From: Ardenticatenaceae bacterium | Lineage (GTDB): Bacteria; Chloroflexota; Anaerolineae; Promineifilales; Promineifilaceae | Assembly (NCBI GenBank): GCA_020634395.1 | Contig: JACKBU010000030.1 | Location: 1 to 53,101 of the forward strand | DNA length: 53,101 nucleotides | Direction of reading: 5' to 3' | In this document: positions 25,412 through 35,530 of the stretch, piece after piece | Position numbering within the stretch: position 1 is the first letter of the stretch | Layout of the letters: every line of letters begins with the position of its first letter | The notes under the pieces: generated by a model | What the model was told of the DNA's origin: nothing | Seen by the model: only the letters and a program-made list of their open reading frames with translations | Database searches by the model: none | Translations under genes and position numbers: made by a program

Positions 25412-28400
25412 AGCAACATAAGATGAATTGGACTGCTTGGATAGGCGTGATGGGGCTAACGGCCGTGCTCCTCTTTACCCTCTTTTGGTTGGCAGCCAAT
25501 CGGACTTCCGCCGCGCCCACCGCCACCGTCAACCTCTGCACCCTGCCCGGCGCCCGCATCGACGTGGGCGATTTCTCCCACGAGGGCGACGACTTGGTCG
25601 TCGGCGGCTGCCAGGGCGAAATCAACGGCAGCCACGCCTTCAACAGCCTCACCGTGCAAACCGGCAGCACCCTCGTCCACAGCGACACCCTCACGGTGAG
25701 CCTCACCATCAACACCAACGCCACCGTGGAAACCGGCGGCAGCATCAACCTTACCGGACGCGGCTACGCCGGCGGCACCGCTGGCTACGACCCAGGCGAC
25801 GGCCCCGGCGGCGGCCAGATTGGCGATGGCACCGGCGGCGGCGGTGGTCATGGCGGCTTCGGCGGCGCCCGACTCAACAACTTCGTCCAGGCCGGCGACG
25901 CCTACGGCGATCCCTATCGCCCGACGACCATCGGCTCCGGCGGCGCGAGCTGCGCCGCCAACTCATTTTGCAGCGCCCCCGGCGGCAATGGCGGCAATGG
26001 CGGCGGTGCGGTTCACCTCGCCGTTGCTGGAAACCTGACCATAGACGGCAGCATCCTCGCCAACGGTGCCAACGCCGCCTTCGTCAACGGGATTATCCCC
26101 GGCTCCGGCGGCGCGGGCGGCTCCATCTGGCTGGAGGCGGCCACCCTCAGCGGCGGCGGCCAGATTCTGGCCGACGGCGGCAGCGGCACAGGCGTGCGTA
26201 AGGTTGGCGGCGGCGGTGGCCGCATCGCCATCTACGCCGCCAGCAACAGCTTCAGCGGAACCATTTCCGCGCAGGGCGGCCAGACTGAATTAGACCCGCC
26301 AAACACCAGTTACGACAGCGCCGCCGGTGCGGGCACCATCTACCTGCGCGACACCGACGACAGCGCCGGAGCGATGATCATTGCCAACCGGCCGTTGCTG
26401 AACGCTCTTCTACCTGCAGCCGCCTCCACGCCGCTGGACGGCGGCCTGGTCATTCCCAGCGCCGCCCACAACTTCACCACCTTCGACATCAGCGGCTCGG
26501 CGCTGGTGGCCACCGGGCAGCCGGTCGCCATTGCCAATGGCAGCGCCAGCACACCCGGCCTGTGGGCGATTCACGGCCGTTTCGAGGGCGTCACCACCAC
26601 CCTGGGCAGCGGCGTCGGCATCAGCGTCACCAGCGGCACCACCGCCACGGTGGGCTTGCAGCGCACCGCCTTCGACGGCCTGCTGACGATGGACGCCAGC
26701 CAGGATTTGCGGCTGGACCAGAGCGTCTGGGTGGAACTGCGCGAACCGCTGGCCGTGGATGAGGTCAGTATTAGCGGCGGCAGCCGCCTGGGCCACATCG
26801 CCTACCGCGACGGCATCAATCCCACCCTCGACCTCACTGCCAACGCCCTTACCATCGCCGCCGACAGCCAGATTAACGTGGGCGCGCGCGGCTATCGCGG
26901 TGCGCCGGCCGGCTCCAATGCCGGCGGCGAGGGTCCGGGCGGAGCGACGGTCAGCGGCCTGAGTGGGTCCGGCGGCGGTTACGGCGGCCCCGGCGGCGGC
27001 CCCGGGGGCGGCATCACTTACGGCACGGCCGTTGCGCCCACAGATCTCGGTTCGGGTGGCGGCGCGGGCTGGGGCGGCGGCGGTTCCACGCTAGGGTCGG
27101 GCGGCAGCGGCGGCGGGCGCGTGCGCCTTACCATCGCCGGAACATTGGTGCTGGACGGCGGCATCTATGCCAACGGCAGCAGCGGCGGTGACCAGCAGCG
27201 CGACGGCGGCGGCGGCTCCGGCGGCTCCATCTGGATTGCCGCCAACAGCCTCAGCGGCGCGGGGCAGATAAGCGCCAATGGCGGCACGGGGCACACTACC
27301 GGCGGCGGTGGCGGCGGCGGGCGCGTCTTCCTGGACGTGGCGAACAACGCTTTCAATGGCGCAATCACCGTCACGCCGGGTACGGGTGCTGCGCCACAGG
27401 CTGGCATTGGCACGATTATCCCCGGCGATTTGTTTGGCGTGGGGCAAACGGCCGTGCCCACCCCCGCGCTCATCGGCCAACCCATCACCTACACCTTGCA
27501 GGTGCGCAACAACAGCACCGACCCGATCACGGCGGCCATCACCCACACCCTGCCCTTCCAGACCACGCCCGGCGGGCAGCAAAGCTGGAGCGCCACGATC
27601 CCCGGCGGCGGCGTGTGGACGCAGGACGTGGCCGCCGTGGTGAACGGCAGCGCCAGCGGCACGCTGGCCAGCCATTTGGCGACCACCGTCAACGGCGTCA
27701 CCCGTTCCTCTACGCTGGAAACGGCGCTGGCCGATGCGGCAATTGGGGGATTAACGGCCGTCTCCGACAGCCCCACCCTCGACACCCTGCCCGTCAACTT
27801 CACCGCCAGCGTCGCCAGCGGCAGCGGCGTCAGCTACAGCTGGGACTTTGGCGATGGCGCGGCGGGCAGCGGGCGCATCACCGACCATGTGTACCCTGCC
27901 CCCGGCGTCTACACCGCCACCGTCACCGCCAGCAACAGCATCAACAGCCTGCAAGCCAGCGCCGTCGTCACCATCACCGACCTGCCCAATTTCCGCGGGC
28001 TGGTCTGGCACGATCTGGACGGCGATGGCCTGCAAGGCGCGGGCGAACCGGGCTTAGGCGGGGCCACCGTCAGCGCCAATGGCCCCGGCGGGCTGCTGAC
28101 CGACAGCAGCGGCGTGGACGGCAGTTGGCGCATTGATACGGCCGTTGGCGGCCTTTACACCCTCGACGTCGACCTGCCCGGTTACGTCCTCACCACCGAT
28201 CCGCCGTCGCCGCTGCCCCTGCCCGACATGGGCGCAGCCGTGGTGGACTTTGGCCTGGCGCAGCCGCCCGCGGCGGGACAGGGCAGCCTAATCGGCCGTG
28301 CCTTCGCCGACGCCAACGGCAACGGCGTTGCCGATGCGGGCGAACTGGGCCTGAGCGGGGTGACGATTGAACGGTTGGCGAATGGCAGTGTGGTGGATAC

Positions 28401-31400
28401 GGCCGTTTCCGACGGCAGCGGCTTCTACACCTTCGCCAGCGTCGCCCCCGGCGTGTATACCTTGCGGGCCAACGCACCCGGCGGCTACTACCCGGCCACG
28501 CTGTCCAGCGGCGAGTTGTCGGTGGCGGCGGGGCAGGTGCAGTCGGCGCTGTTTGGTTTTGTGGGCGCGGGGTCGGTGAGCGGCAGCGTGAGCAGCGGCG
28601 GCGGCTATCCGGTAGCGGGAGCCACGCTGGTTTTGCAAGAGGAAGGGGGCGCGGGGGTGGATACGGCCGTGAGCAACGCCAACGGCGATTACACCTTCGC
28701 CAGCGTTCCCCCTGGCACGTACCAGTTACGCCTGCTGCCGCCGCCGGAATACCTGCTCAGCGATGGGCAGGATACGCGGCAAATTGTTGTGCCCGGCGGC
28801 GGGCAGGCCACGGAAGATTGGCTGCTGCTGCGCCAGGGGCGGCTGCGCATCCGCAGCTATCTGGCAGGTGTCGTGCCTTTCGTGCCCATCGGCAATAGCG
28901 CCTTTGTCATCAGCCCGACGGCGGGCATCCCATTGACCGTTTTCACCAACGGCGAGGGCGAAGCGGTGGTGGATGGCCTGGACCCCGGCGTGTACACGCT
29001 GCTGCCTGACCTGGGTAATAATCCCGGCGGCGCCACCGTCAGCCCGGCACAGCGGCAGGTGACGATTGGCCTGGACACCAGCGTCGTCGCCGATTTCTTC
29101 CTCAACTTTCCGCGCTCCGTCCGCTTCCGCTGCGAGCGCTGGGTGTCGCCCAGCGTGCCGCACGGCCCGGCCTTCCCCTGCCTGGCCAGCGCCACGGTGG
29201 TAGCCGGTGGGGCAGAGCCGCCGGGCACAGTCGTGGCGACGGCGCAGTTGAATGGCGAACGGGTGGGCCTGTTCACCGAGCTGCCGCCCGGCAGCTACCG
29301 CATCACCCTCACCCCCGACCCGGCGGTGAGCGGGCAGGCGGGCTGGCCGGCCCATGAGGAGGTGGTGGTGTTGGGGGACGGCGACCACCGCGAAGTGGCC
29401 TATCCCTACAACCCCACCGGCGGCGCGGTGCTGATTTGGGGCTACGCTTTTTACGACCGCAATCAGGATGGCAGCCGCCAGACGGCCGCCAACGAGGCCA
29501 ACGACAGCGCCGCCAACGGCCTGACGGTGAGTCTGTTTACGCTGGACGGGACGCTGGTGGACACGGCCGTTACCCAACCCAGCGCTACCTACGGCCCCGG
29601 CTACTACGAATTCTTCAACCTGGCCCCGGACAGCTACCGGGTGGAAATTGCGCTGGGGACGGGACAGTTTGCCACCACGCCCATCAGCGTACAGCGAGTG
29701 GTGAACGCCATCTCGCCGCCGGAAGCAGCGATTTTTGGCTACGTCAAGCAGTTCAACGCTACCATCCAGGGCCAGGTGTACTTCGACAACGACGGCAGCG
29801 GCGCGTTCAGCGCCGCCAGTGATGATGCGATTGGCGGGGCGACAGTGACGCTGCAAGATGCGGGCGGCGCGGTGCTGGAGTCGCGGGTGACGGCCGTTAA
29901 CGGCACCTACAGCTTCTATCCCCTGACCACCGGGGAATACACGGTGGTGCTGACGCCGCCTGCGGGGATGGATGGAGGGACGACGCTGGAAAGGGAAACG
30001 GCCGTTCCCGATGGCAACAGTTCAGTGACGGTGGATTACGCCCTCTGGCCTGATGACGGCAAAACCCGCACTCTTGTCTTTGTGGATCAGGACTTTGACG
30101 GCGAGCCGGGGGCCAACGAGCGCCTGGCTGGGGTGACGGTGATCCGGCGTTACGGCGGCTGCCCGCCGACCGGGAGTGCGACGACGGATACGGCCGTCAG
30201 CAACGCCGATGGGCTGGCGCAGTTTGCCACTGTGCTCAATACGTCCATCTGCCTGAGCCTTGACCCGGCCAGCCTGCCCGCCGGTGTCGTGCCTGCTTTC
30301 GGACTGGACGGCAATGGCAGCATGGAGTTGATGCGCGCCAGCAGCTTTGTCCGGCTGCGGCTGCTGCCCGCGGGCGTGCTGACGGTGCATCCCTTCTGGG
30401 ACATGGACGGCGACTTCAACTTCGATGCCAACGAGCCGGTGGTCAGCGGGGCGGCTGTGACCATTCCCGGCGCGGGCACGGTGAGCAGCACAGCGGCCGG
30501 GGCCAGTTTCAGCCTGAATGCGGGCACTTACGCGGTGACGGTATCGCCGCCCAACGGCATGAGCGTCACCATCGTCCAGCCGCAATCAACCAGCGTGAGC
30601 AATGGCGGAACCAGCAGCCTGGCTATCCCTTTGCGCTATTTGGGGCAGATTAATGGCACGGTGACGGCCAACGGCGGCACGCCCCCCTGGGCCAACGTGA
30701 CGGTGATTCTGGAAAACGTGAACAGCGGCGCGGTGCAGTTGGCGACGGTCGCCACCTCCAGCGGCTACTTCGCCTTCCACAATGCCGCGCCGGGCTCCTA
30801 CCGGCTGCGGCTGCTGCAAACGCCGCCGGGCTGGGCGCTGGCCAATGAGCCGGTCTTTTATTACCCAGCGGGCGGCACGGTGGCGCAGCCGCTGACGCTG
30901 GTGCGCCTGGGCAGCGTGACCGGGCTGGTATACACAGACGCCAACGGCAACGGCGTGAAGAACGGCAACGATCCGGTGAACGGCAATTATGACGTGACGC
31001 TGATCAACAACGCCGGGCAGCCGGTGCAGACGGCCGACGTGGCTGCTGACGGCACGTTTGCCTTTGCCAATCTGGTGCCGGGGGTGCAGTACGCCGTCAC
31101 GCTGGATTTGGGCGGCGGGCAGTTTGGCGCGCCGGGCGTGGCGATCACGCAGAATCCGGGCTGGTTTACGGTGGGCAGCGCCGGGCTGGACGTGCGCGTG
31201 GGACTGTATCCCTATCCCTGGAGCAGCACCAGCATGGTGAACACGGTATACGGCCGTGTCTACGAGCAGGTTGGCGCGGTGAAAAATCCGCACGCGGGGG
31301 CGGTGCTGGGCTACCGGCGTTGGAACGACAACGGCGGCTGCGCCAACAACAACCCCATCGAAGCCACGACGACCAGCGACGTGGACGGCTACTACCGCCT

Positions 31401-32709
31401 GCTAACCGACCTTATTCCCTCGACGTGGGAGTTTTACTGCGTCGTGCTGCTGGATTTGCCGGGCATGGCGCAAACGGTACCTGACATCGTAACCTCCTCG
31501 GCGTTCTACTACCAGTCTACGAGTGGCATGGTGTATTACGCGGGCGTGGAGCTGCGTGATGTGGTGGTGGCGCCGGTTGGCGGCACGGCCGTACAAAAGG
31601 CGAATGCGGCGGGCGAGGTGAGCTGGCTGGCTTTCCGCGATGACAATGGCAGCGGCCTGCGTGACGGCGACGAACCGGCGCTGCCCGGCGCGATGGTTAG
31701 CTCTGGGGCGGCGCAGGCCAGCAGCGGCGCGGATGGCTCCGGCTTGCTGGCCGGGCTGGCGGCCGGTGAGCAGCTGTTGACGGTTACGCCGCCAGAAGGG
31801 TATGCGGTGGTTGGCCCGGCGGAAAGACGGATTTGGCTGGTGGGAACGGCCGTTTCCCTCGGTCCCATCGGGTTCCGGCCATCTGGCTGGCTGGTGGGCA
31901 GTGTGTTTGTGGATGAGGATGGCGACGGCCGTCGCGCCCCGGATGAGAGCGGGCTGGGCGGCGTCAGCGTCACCCTGTCTGGCCCGGTGGTGACGAGTAC
32001 GGTGACGGCCCCGGACGGCTCCATCGCCCTGGCCGGTTTGCCGGATGGCAGCTATGCGGTAACGGCTGCTGTCCCATCTGGCTTTGCCGCACCGCCGGCC
32101 ATGATGATAACACTGACTGATGGGGGCACGCTCAGCCTGGGCTTGCAGCCGGACGGCCACGTCAGCGGGGCGGTGTATGAGGATTGGGATGGCGATGGGC
32201 TGCGGCTGGCGGATGAACCGCTGCTGGTGTTCCCGGTGACGATGACGCTGGGAACAAAGACGAGTACACTGCGGGCGGGCAAATTCCTGTTTTGGGATGT
32301 GGCGGCGGGGAGTTATAACGTGGGGTCGGAATATGGGGCGGTGGGGGGAACGGCCGTTTCCCCGCAAAGCGGCGGTGGTGTGGCGCTGCCATCTGTGCCG
32401 GGTGGCGTGGTACGCGGCACGGTGTGGCACGATGCCAACGGCGACGGCCGTCGCCAACCGTGGGAAGCGCCGCTGAGCGGGGTAAGTGTGTCGTTGGCTG
32501 GGGCAATGGGGGTGACGGATGAGAACGGCCGTTTCGCCTTCTACGGTCTGGCGGCGGGCAGTTATACCCTGGATGTAGCCCTGCCGGATGGTCTGACGGC
32601 GATCGTGCCGCCGGTGGTGGTGACGGCCGTGCGGGGGGCGGTGGTGGGGATAACGGCCGTGCCGCAGGATGGGTTTACAGTGTATTTGCCGGTAGCGATA
32701 CGGCCGTAA
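25408..32709 (+). CDS. giant secreted surface protein with glycine-rich, PKD and about 16 SdrD/CnaB-like repeats
   Basis: 2433 aa; GGAGG precedes the ATG, which overlaps the 64-aa gene. A signal peptide (about 12-36, ending in SAA) leads into Gly-rich beta-strand segments (about 100-650). A DUF11-like segment follows near 675 and a PKD domain (YSWDFGDGAAGSG) near 810. From about 860 to 2400 I count about 16 repeats of the pattern G.V..D.DGDG...EP.L.GV.V...G, with ends like G.Y.V.V..P, as in SdrD B and transthyretin-like CnaB repeats. It ends VYLPVAIRP, a tail like the '..YLPL..' endings of other Chloroflexota exported proteins. Its DNA holds 22 ACGGCCGT copies, several encoding DTAV at equivalent places. 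A likely adhesin or stalk. Confidence 0.85.
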   Translation: MKQHKMNWTAWIGVMGLTAVLLFTLFWLAANRTSAAPTATVNLCTLPGARIDVGDFSHEGDDLVVGGCQGEINGSHAFNSLTVQTGSTLVHSDTLTVSLTINTNATVETGGSINLTGRGYAGGTAGYDPGDGPGGGQIGDGTGGGGGHGGFGGARLNNFVQAGDAYGDPYRPTTIGSGGASCAANSFCSAPGGNGGNGGGAVHLAVAGNLTIDGSILANGANAAFVNGIIPGSGGAGGSIWLEAATLSGGGQILADGGSGTGVRKVGGGGGRIAIYAASNSFSGTISAQGGQTELDPPNTSYDSAAGAGTIYLRDTDDSAGAMIIANRPLLNALLPAAASTPLDGGLVIPSAAHNFTTFDISGSALVATGQPVAIANGSASTPGLWAIHGRFEGVTTTLGSGVGISVTSGTTATVGLQRTAFDGLLTMDASQDLRLDQSVWVELREPLAVDEVSISGGSRLGHIAYRDGINPTLDLTANALTIAADSQINVGARGYRGAPAGSNAGGEGPGGATVSGLSGSGGGYGGPGGGPGGGITYGTAVAPTDLGSGGGAGWGGGGSTLGSGGSGGGRVRLTIAGTLVLDGGIYANGSSGGDQQRDGGGGSGGSIWIAANSLSGAGQISANGGTGHTTGGGGGGGRVFLDVANNAFNGAITVTPGTGAAPQAGIGTIIPGDLFGVGQTAVPTPALIGQPITYTLQVRNNSTDPITAAITHTLPFQTTPGGQQSWSATIPGGGVWTQDVAAVVNGSASGTLASHLATTVNGVTRSSTLETALADAAIGGLTAVSDSPTLDTLPVNFTASVASGSGVSYSWDFGDGAAGSGRITDHVYPAPGVYTATVTASNSINSLQASAVVTITDLPNFRGLVWHDLDGDGLQGAGEPGLGGATVSANGPGGLLTDSSGVDGSWRIDTAVGGLYTLDVDLPGYVLTTDPPSPLPLPDMGAAVVDFGLAQPPAAGQGSLIGRAFADANGNGVADAGELGLSGVTIERLANGSVVDTAVSDGSGFYTFASVAPGVYTLRANAPGGYYPATLSSGELSVAAGQVQSALFGFVGAGSVSGSVSSGGGYPVAGATLVLQEEGGAGVDTAVSNANGDYTFASVPPGTYQLRLLPPPEYLLSDGQDTRQIVVPGGGQATEDWLLLRQGRLRIRSYLAGVVPFVPIGNSAFVISPTAGIPLTVFTNGEGEAVVDGLDPGVYTLLPDLGNNPGGATVSPAQRQVTIGLDTSVVADFFLNFPRSVRFRCERWVSPSVPHGPAFPCLASATVVAGGAEPPGTVVATAQLNGERVGLFTELPPGSYRITLTPDPAVSGQAGWPAHEEVVVLGDGDHREVAYPYNPTGGAVLIWGYAFYDRNQDGSRQTAANEANDSAANGLTVSLFTLDGTLVDTAVTQPSATYGPGYYEFFNLAPDSYRVEIALGTGQFATTPISVQRVVNAISPPEAAIFGYVKQFNATIQGQVYFDNDGSGAFSAASDDAIGGATVTLQDAGGAVLESRVTAVNGTYSFYPLTTGEYTVVLTPPAGMDGGTTLERETAVPDGNSSVTVDYALWPDDGKTRTLVFVDQDFDGEPGANERLAGVTVIRRYGGCPPTGSATTDTAVSNADGLAQFATVLNTSICLSLDPASLPAGVVPAFGLDGNGSMELMRASSFVRLRLLPAGVLTVHPFWDMDGDFNFDANEPVVSGAAVTIPGAGTVSSTAAGASFSLNAGTYAVTVSPPNGMSVTIVQPQSTSVSNGGTSSLAIPLRYLGQINGTVTANGGTPPWANVTVILENVNSGAVQLATVATSSGYFAFHNAAPGSYRLRLLQTPPGWALANEPVFYYPAGGTVAQPLTLVRLGSVTGLVYTDANGNGVKNGNDPVNGNYDVTLINNAGQPVQTADVAADGTFAFANLVPGVQYAVTLDLGGGQFGAPGVAITQNPGWFTVGSAGLDVRVGLYPYPWSSTSMVNTVYGRVYEQVGAVKNPHAGAVLGYRRWNDNGGCANNNPIEATTTSDVDGYYRLLTDLIPSTWEFYCVVLLDLPGMAQTVPDIVTSSAFYYQSTSGMVYYAGVELRDVVVAPVGGTAVQKANAAGEVSWLAFRDDNGSGLRDGDEPALPGAMVSSGAAQASSGADGSGLLAGLAAGEQLLTVTPPEGYAVVGPAERRIWLVGTAVSLGPIGFRPSGWLVGSVFVDEDGDGRRAPDESGLGGVSVTLSGPVVTSTVTAPDGSIALAGLPDGSYAVTAAVPSGFAAPPAMMITLTDGGTLSLGLQPDGHVSGAVYEDWDGDGLRLADEPLLVFPVTMTLGTKTSTLRAGKFLFWDVAAGSYNVGSEYGAVGGTAVSPQSGGGVALPSVPGGVVRGTVWHDANGDGRRQPWEAPLSGVSVSLAGAMGVTDENGRFAFYGLAAGSYTLDVALPDGLTAIVPPVVVTAVRGAVVGITAVPQDGFTVYLPVAIRP

Positions 32710-32765
32710 CTGTTCCACCCACCGGCGTGGCCGCTACTCTCGCGCTGCCAACACAAGGCGAGTTT

Positions 32766-32799
32766 ATCCTCCCGGAGGGTCGGCAACCTCCGGGAGGAT
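32766..32799. terminator. bidirectional hairpin between convergent genes
   Basis: A 13-bp perfect stem (ATCCTCCCGGAGG, 32766-32778, with its complement at 32787-32799) and an 8-nt loop. TTT precedes and GAAAA follows, so it can end transcription from both the giant surface gene (+) and the ABC-2 permease gene (-). Confidence 0.75.
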
Positions 32800-32805
32800 G
32801 AAAAG

Positions 32806-33594
32806 CTAGCTGGAGGCGCTGGCGTAACGGCGCAGCCCGGCGCGAAAGAGCAGGGAAGCGGCCAGGAATAACGCCAGGGCGAAGGCCAGACCGCCCGCTA
32901 AAAGAGGCCACGCCAGGTTTTCGCTGAGAGCGGCCGCCGGGACCGTGGTGATAAAGCCGACCGGGATAATCCAGGTGAGAATGAGGCGCAGCCAGCCGGG
33001 ATACATCCCGACCGGGTAGCGGGCCATCTGGAAAACGCTGTTAAAAACCCAGCCCACCATCAGTCCGGGATCCCAGAAGACCAGGCTGGCGGTGGCCAGC
33101 AGGATGGCGTACAAGACCAGCAGACCGGCGGCCAGGGCCAGCAGGAAGGCGGCAAGCGGATAAAGGGAGAGGGTGACTTGCAAGCGGGCAACGGCCGTGC
33201 CCAATACCAGCAGCCCCAGCAGCAAATCAAACAAAGCAAACAGCCGCCACTTGCGCACACTGACCAAAAACTGCGTGCGCACCGGCCGCAAAAGTGTGAA
33301 GTCGAAGGCGCCGCGCCACACTTCACCGTCCATCCCGGCCAGGGAGTCCAGGCTGGGACCCATCATCAGGCCGCGCAGGGCGCTGATGGTGAGATAGACG
33401 CCCAGCACAGCCAGCGCTGAGGCATAATCCCAACCTTGAATGGTCTGCACCTGCCCGTAGACGATGCCCAGGCCCAGCAGGCCAGTGGCAAAGTTCAGCA
33501 GAGAGTGGAGCAGGCTGATAAAAAAGTTGGCGCGGTACGCTGCCTCTTCTTGGGCGGAGGCGCTGATGAAGGTGCGGATTAATCGCAGGTGCAT
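32806..33594 (-). CDS. ABC-2 type permease (COG3694-like)
   Basis: 262 aa from the ATG at 33594, chosen because GGAGG lies eight bases upstream; the longer frame to 33633 lacks support. About six hydrophobic segments and the early EEAAYRANFFISLLHSLLNF match the second permease of the COG4586/COG4587/COG3694 ABC exporters. It is the last gene of the three-gene unit ATPase-permease-permease; four bases separate it from the preceding permease gene. The exported compound is unknown; such systems have been associated with export of lipids, drugs or exopolysaccharide. Confidence 0.82.
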   Translation of the reverse strand: MHLRLIRTFISASAQEEAAYRANFFISLLHSLLNFATGLLGLGIVYGQVQTIQGWDYASALAVLGVYLTISALRGLMMGPSLDSLAGMDGEVWRGAFDFTLLRPVRTQFLVSVRKWRLFALFDLLLGLLVLGTAVARLQVTLSLYPLAAFLLALAAGLLVLYAILLATASLVFWDPGLMVGWVFNSVFQMARYPVGMYPGWLRLILTWIIPVGFITTVPAAALSENLAWPLLAGGLAFALALFLAASLLFRAGLRRYASASS

Positions 33595-33598
33595 CCTA

Positions 33599-34396
33599 TT
33601 ATCCTCCGACGGCCGTGTACTGCCTGACGCCACGCCGCCACATAACTTGATAGAGCAGGATAGTTACCGCCAGCCAGCCCAGCTGGGCCGCGAAACCAAC
33701 GGTAAGCTGGGCGCTGTTTAACTGCCCGGTCAGCACCTCGGCCGGGAAGCCAACCATGTAGCGAAAGGGCAATATTACAGCGGCCAGGCGTAATGCCGGG
33801 GGCAGCAGGAGGGTGGGCGCAGCCTGCCCGGCCAGTAGAAAAACGAGGGCGTCTTGCACGGCCAGCAGAGCATCGGCGCGGGCCGCCCAGAAGGCGAGCA
33901 AGGCCAGCCAGTATCCCCACAAGAAGCGCAGCAGCCAGGCAAACAGCAGGGCAGGTAGGAAGGCGAGAAGGGAAACGGCCGTTAGATGAAACTCCGGCTT
34001 CAGCAGCAGCGCCAGCCCAACGGTGATCGGCAGCACAAAGGTTAGATAGACCACTTTACCGGCCAGCTCCGACGCCAGCGTGTTGTAAAGCGGTGACAGC
34101 GGCAGCAGGAGCAGCCGGTTCATATCGCCGCCGCGAATCAGATCACCAACGGTCCAGTTGGTCTGCGAATAGGTGATCTGGTTGACCAGAATCAGCGTGA
34201 GGTAGTAGGCGACGATTTCCCCTCGCGTCAGCCCGCCGATGGTGCTGTCACCGGCGGCCGTGGCCCAGACAAACATAAAGATCAAGGGCTGGATCATCCA
34301 GCCAAAGGCCAGGATAAAGAAGAAACTGCGGTGCTGCATCCAGGAGAGCCAGGTGGCACGGATGAGCGCCAGCCCGCCTTGATGGTTGGTGTTCAT
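33599..34396 (-). CDS. ABC-2 type permease (COG4587-like)
   Basis: 265 aa. The ATG overlaps the ATPase stop codon (ATGA at 34393-34396), with AGGAGG inside the ATPase gene. Six hydrophobic segments, first helix FFFILAFGWMIQPLIFMFVW, and the EIVAYYLTLILVNQIT loop are typical of the COG4587 family. The two permeases form the membrane heterodimer driven by the ATPase encoded upstream. Assignment secure, substrate unknown. Confidence 0.82.
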   Translation of the reverse strand: MNTNHQGGLALIRATWLSWMQHRSFFFILAFGWMIQPLIFMFVWATAAGDSTIGGLTRGEIVAYYLTLILVNQITYSQTNWTVGDLIRGGDMNRLLLLPLSPLYNTLASELAGKVVYLTFVLPITVGLALLLKPEFHLTAVSLLAFLPALLFAWLLRFLWGYWLALLAFWAARADALLAVQDALVFLLAGQAAPTLLLPPALRLAAVILPFRYMVGFPAEVLTGQLNSAQLTVGFAAQLGWLAVTILLYQVMWRRGVRQYTAVGG

Positions 34397-35391
34397 ACCG
34401 CTGCCTCCTGGTAAATCTGATCAATCACTGCCTCCAGCGGTGGGTTTTCCACGGAGAGATCGACGACGGGCAGGGTGTTGAGCAGGTGGGCGGTAAGGGC
34501 CGAAGTTTCCCGCCGGGGGACGCGCAGGGTCAGGTTGGCGGGGTCGGGGTTTAAGACGGCCGTGTCCTCCGGCAGCCTGTCGCGCCATTCGCTGCTGCTA
34601 TTTTCCCGGTCCAGCGCCAGGCGAATGAGCTTGAAGGGCGCTAACTGTTCGCTGAGTTGCCCCAACAGGCCATCATAAAGCAGGCGCCCATGATGAATGA
34701 GGATGACCCGTGGGCAGAGTTCGGCCACGTCGGCCATGTAGTGGCTGGTGAGGATCATCGTGGCTCCGGTGCGGCGGTTGGTGTCGGCGATAAACTCGCG
34801 CAGGCGGCGCTGCATGGACACGTCCAGCCCCAGCGTCGGCTCGTCGAGAAACAAGACGGACGGCCGGTGCAGCAGGGCAGCCACCAGTTCACACTTCATG
34901 CGCTCGCCCAGGGACAGGTTACGCACCGGTTTGGTCAGCAGTTCTTCCATGTCGAGGATGGCAGTCAGTTCGTCCAGAGTAGACTGGAGTTCGCGTTTGT
35001 CGATGCTGTATATTTCGCCCAACACGTGGAAAGTATCCAAGGGGGGAATATCCCACAACATCTGGCTCTTGTTTCCCAAAACCATGCTGATGCGCCGCAG
35101 GTATTCCGGGCGGCGTTCCCAGGGTGTGTAGCCGGCGACAACGGCCGTGCCGCTCGTCGGATGCAGCAGGCCGGCCAGCATCTTGAGCGTGGTGGTTTTG
35201 CCCGCGCCATTGGGACCAATGAAGCCGACCATTTCGCCGGGCCGGATGGTGAAGGAAAGAGAGGTAACGGCCGTTACCTCCAGGTATTCCCGCTGCACCA
35301 GGCTGCGCAGCGCGGCGCCTAATCCGCTTTGCCGCTGCGGCACACGGTATGTTTTGCTTAGATTCTGCACGTCGATGTGGGCATCGCTCAT
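34393..35391 (-). CDS. ABC transporter ATP-binding protein (COG4586-like)
   Basis: 332 aa from the ATG at 35391, which has AGGAGG upstream. The nucleotide-binding motifs are intact: Walker A GPNGAGKT (59-66), signature LSLGE (159-163, glutamate for glutamine is usual in this subfamily), Walker B VLFLDEP (180-186) and the switch histidine in TSHYM. About 100 C-terminal residues after residue 230 form the extra domain of the COG4586 group. First gene of the exporter operon. The double MerR gene ends 139 nt upstream in the same direction and may regulate it. Confidence 0.93.
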   Translation of the reverse strand: MSDAHIDVQNLSKTYRVPQRQSGLGAALRSLVQREYLEVTAVTSLSFTIRPGEMVGFIGPNGAGKTTTLKMLAGLLHPTSGTAVVAGYTPWERRPEYLRRISMVLGNKSQMLWDIPPLDTFHVLGEIYSIDKRELQSTLDELTAILDMEELLTKPVRNLSLGERMKCELVAALLHRPSVLFLDEPTLGLDVSMQRRLREFIADTNRRTGATMILTSHYMADVAELCPRVILIHHGRLLYDGLLGQLSEQLAPFKLIRLALDRENSSSEWRDRLPEDTAVLNPDPANLTLRVPRRETSALTAHLLNTLPVVDLSVENPPLEAVIDQIYQEAAV

Positions 35392-35530
35392 GTTTGCTCC
35401 TCCTGAATGTCCGGTACAGTTTTTGGATGTCATCCTTTATCTTACAAGGTTGGTGGACAAATGGAGGGTTTGCAGGGCAGGGGCAAGCCTGACAGGCGGC
35501 TGAAAACCTGGCAGGTCTAAAAAGGAGGGG

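Noticed and set aside
31402..32718. 438-codon minus-strand open frame opposite the end of the giant surface gene
   Set aside because: Translation is Arg/His/Pro-rich low complexity, a mirror of Gly/Val/Ala-rich sense codons.
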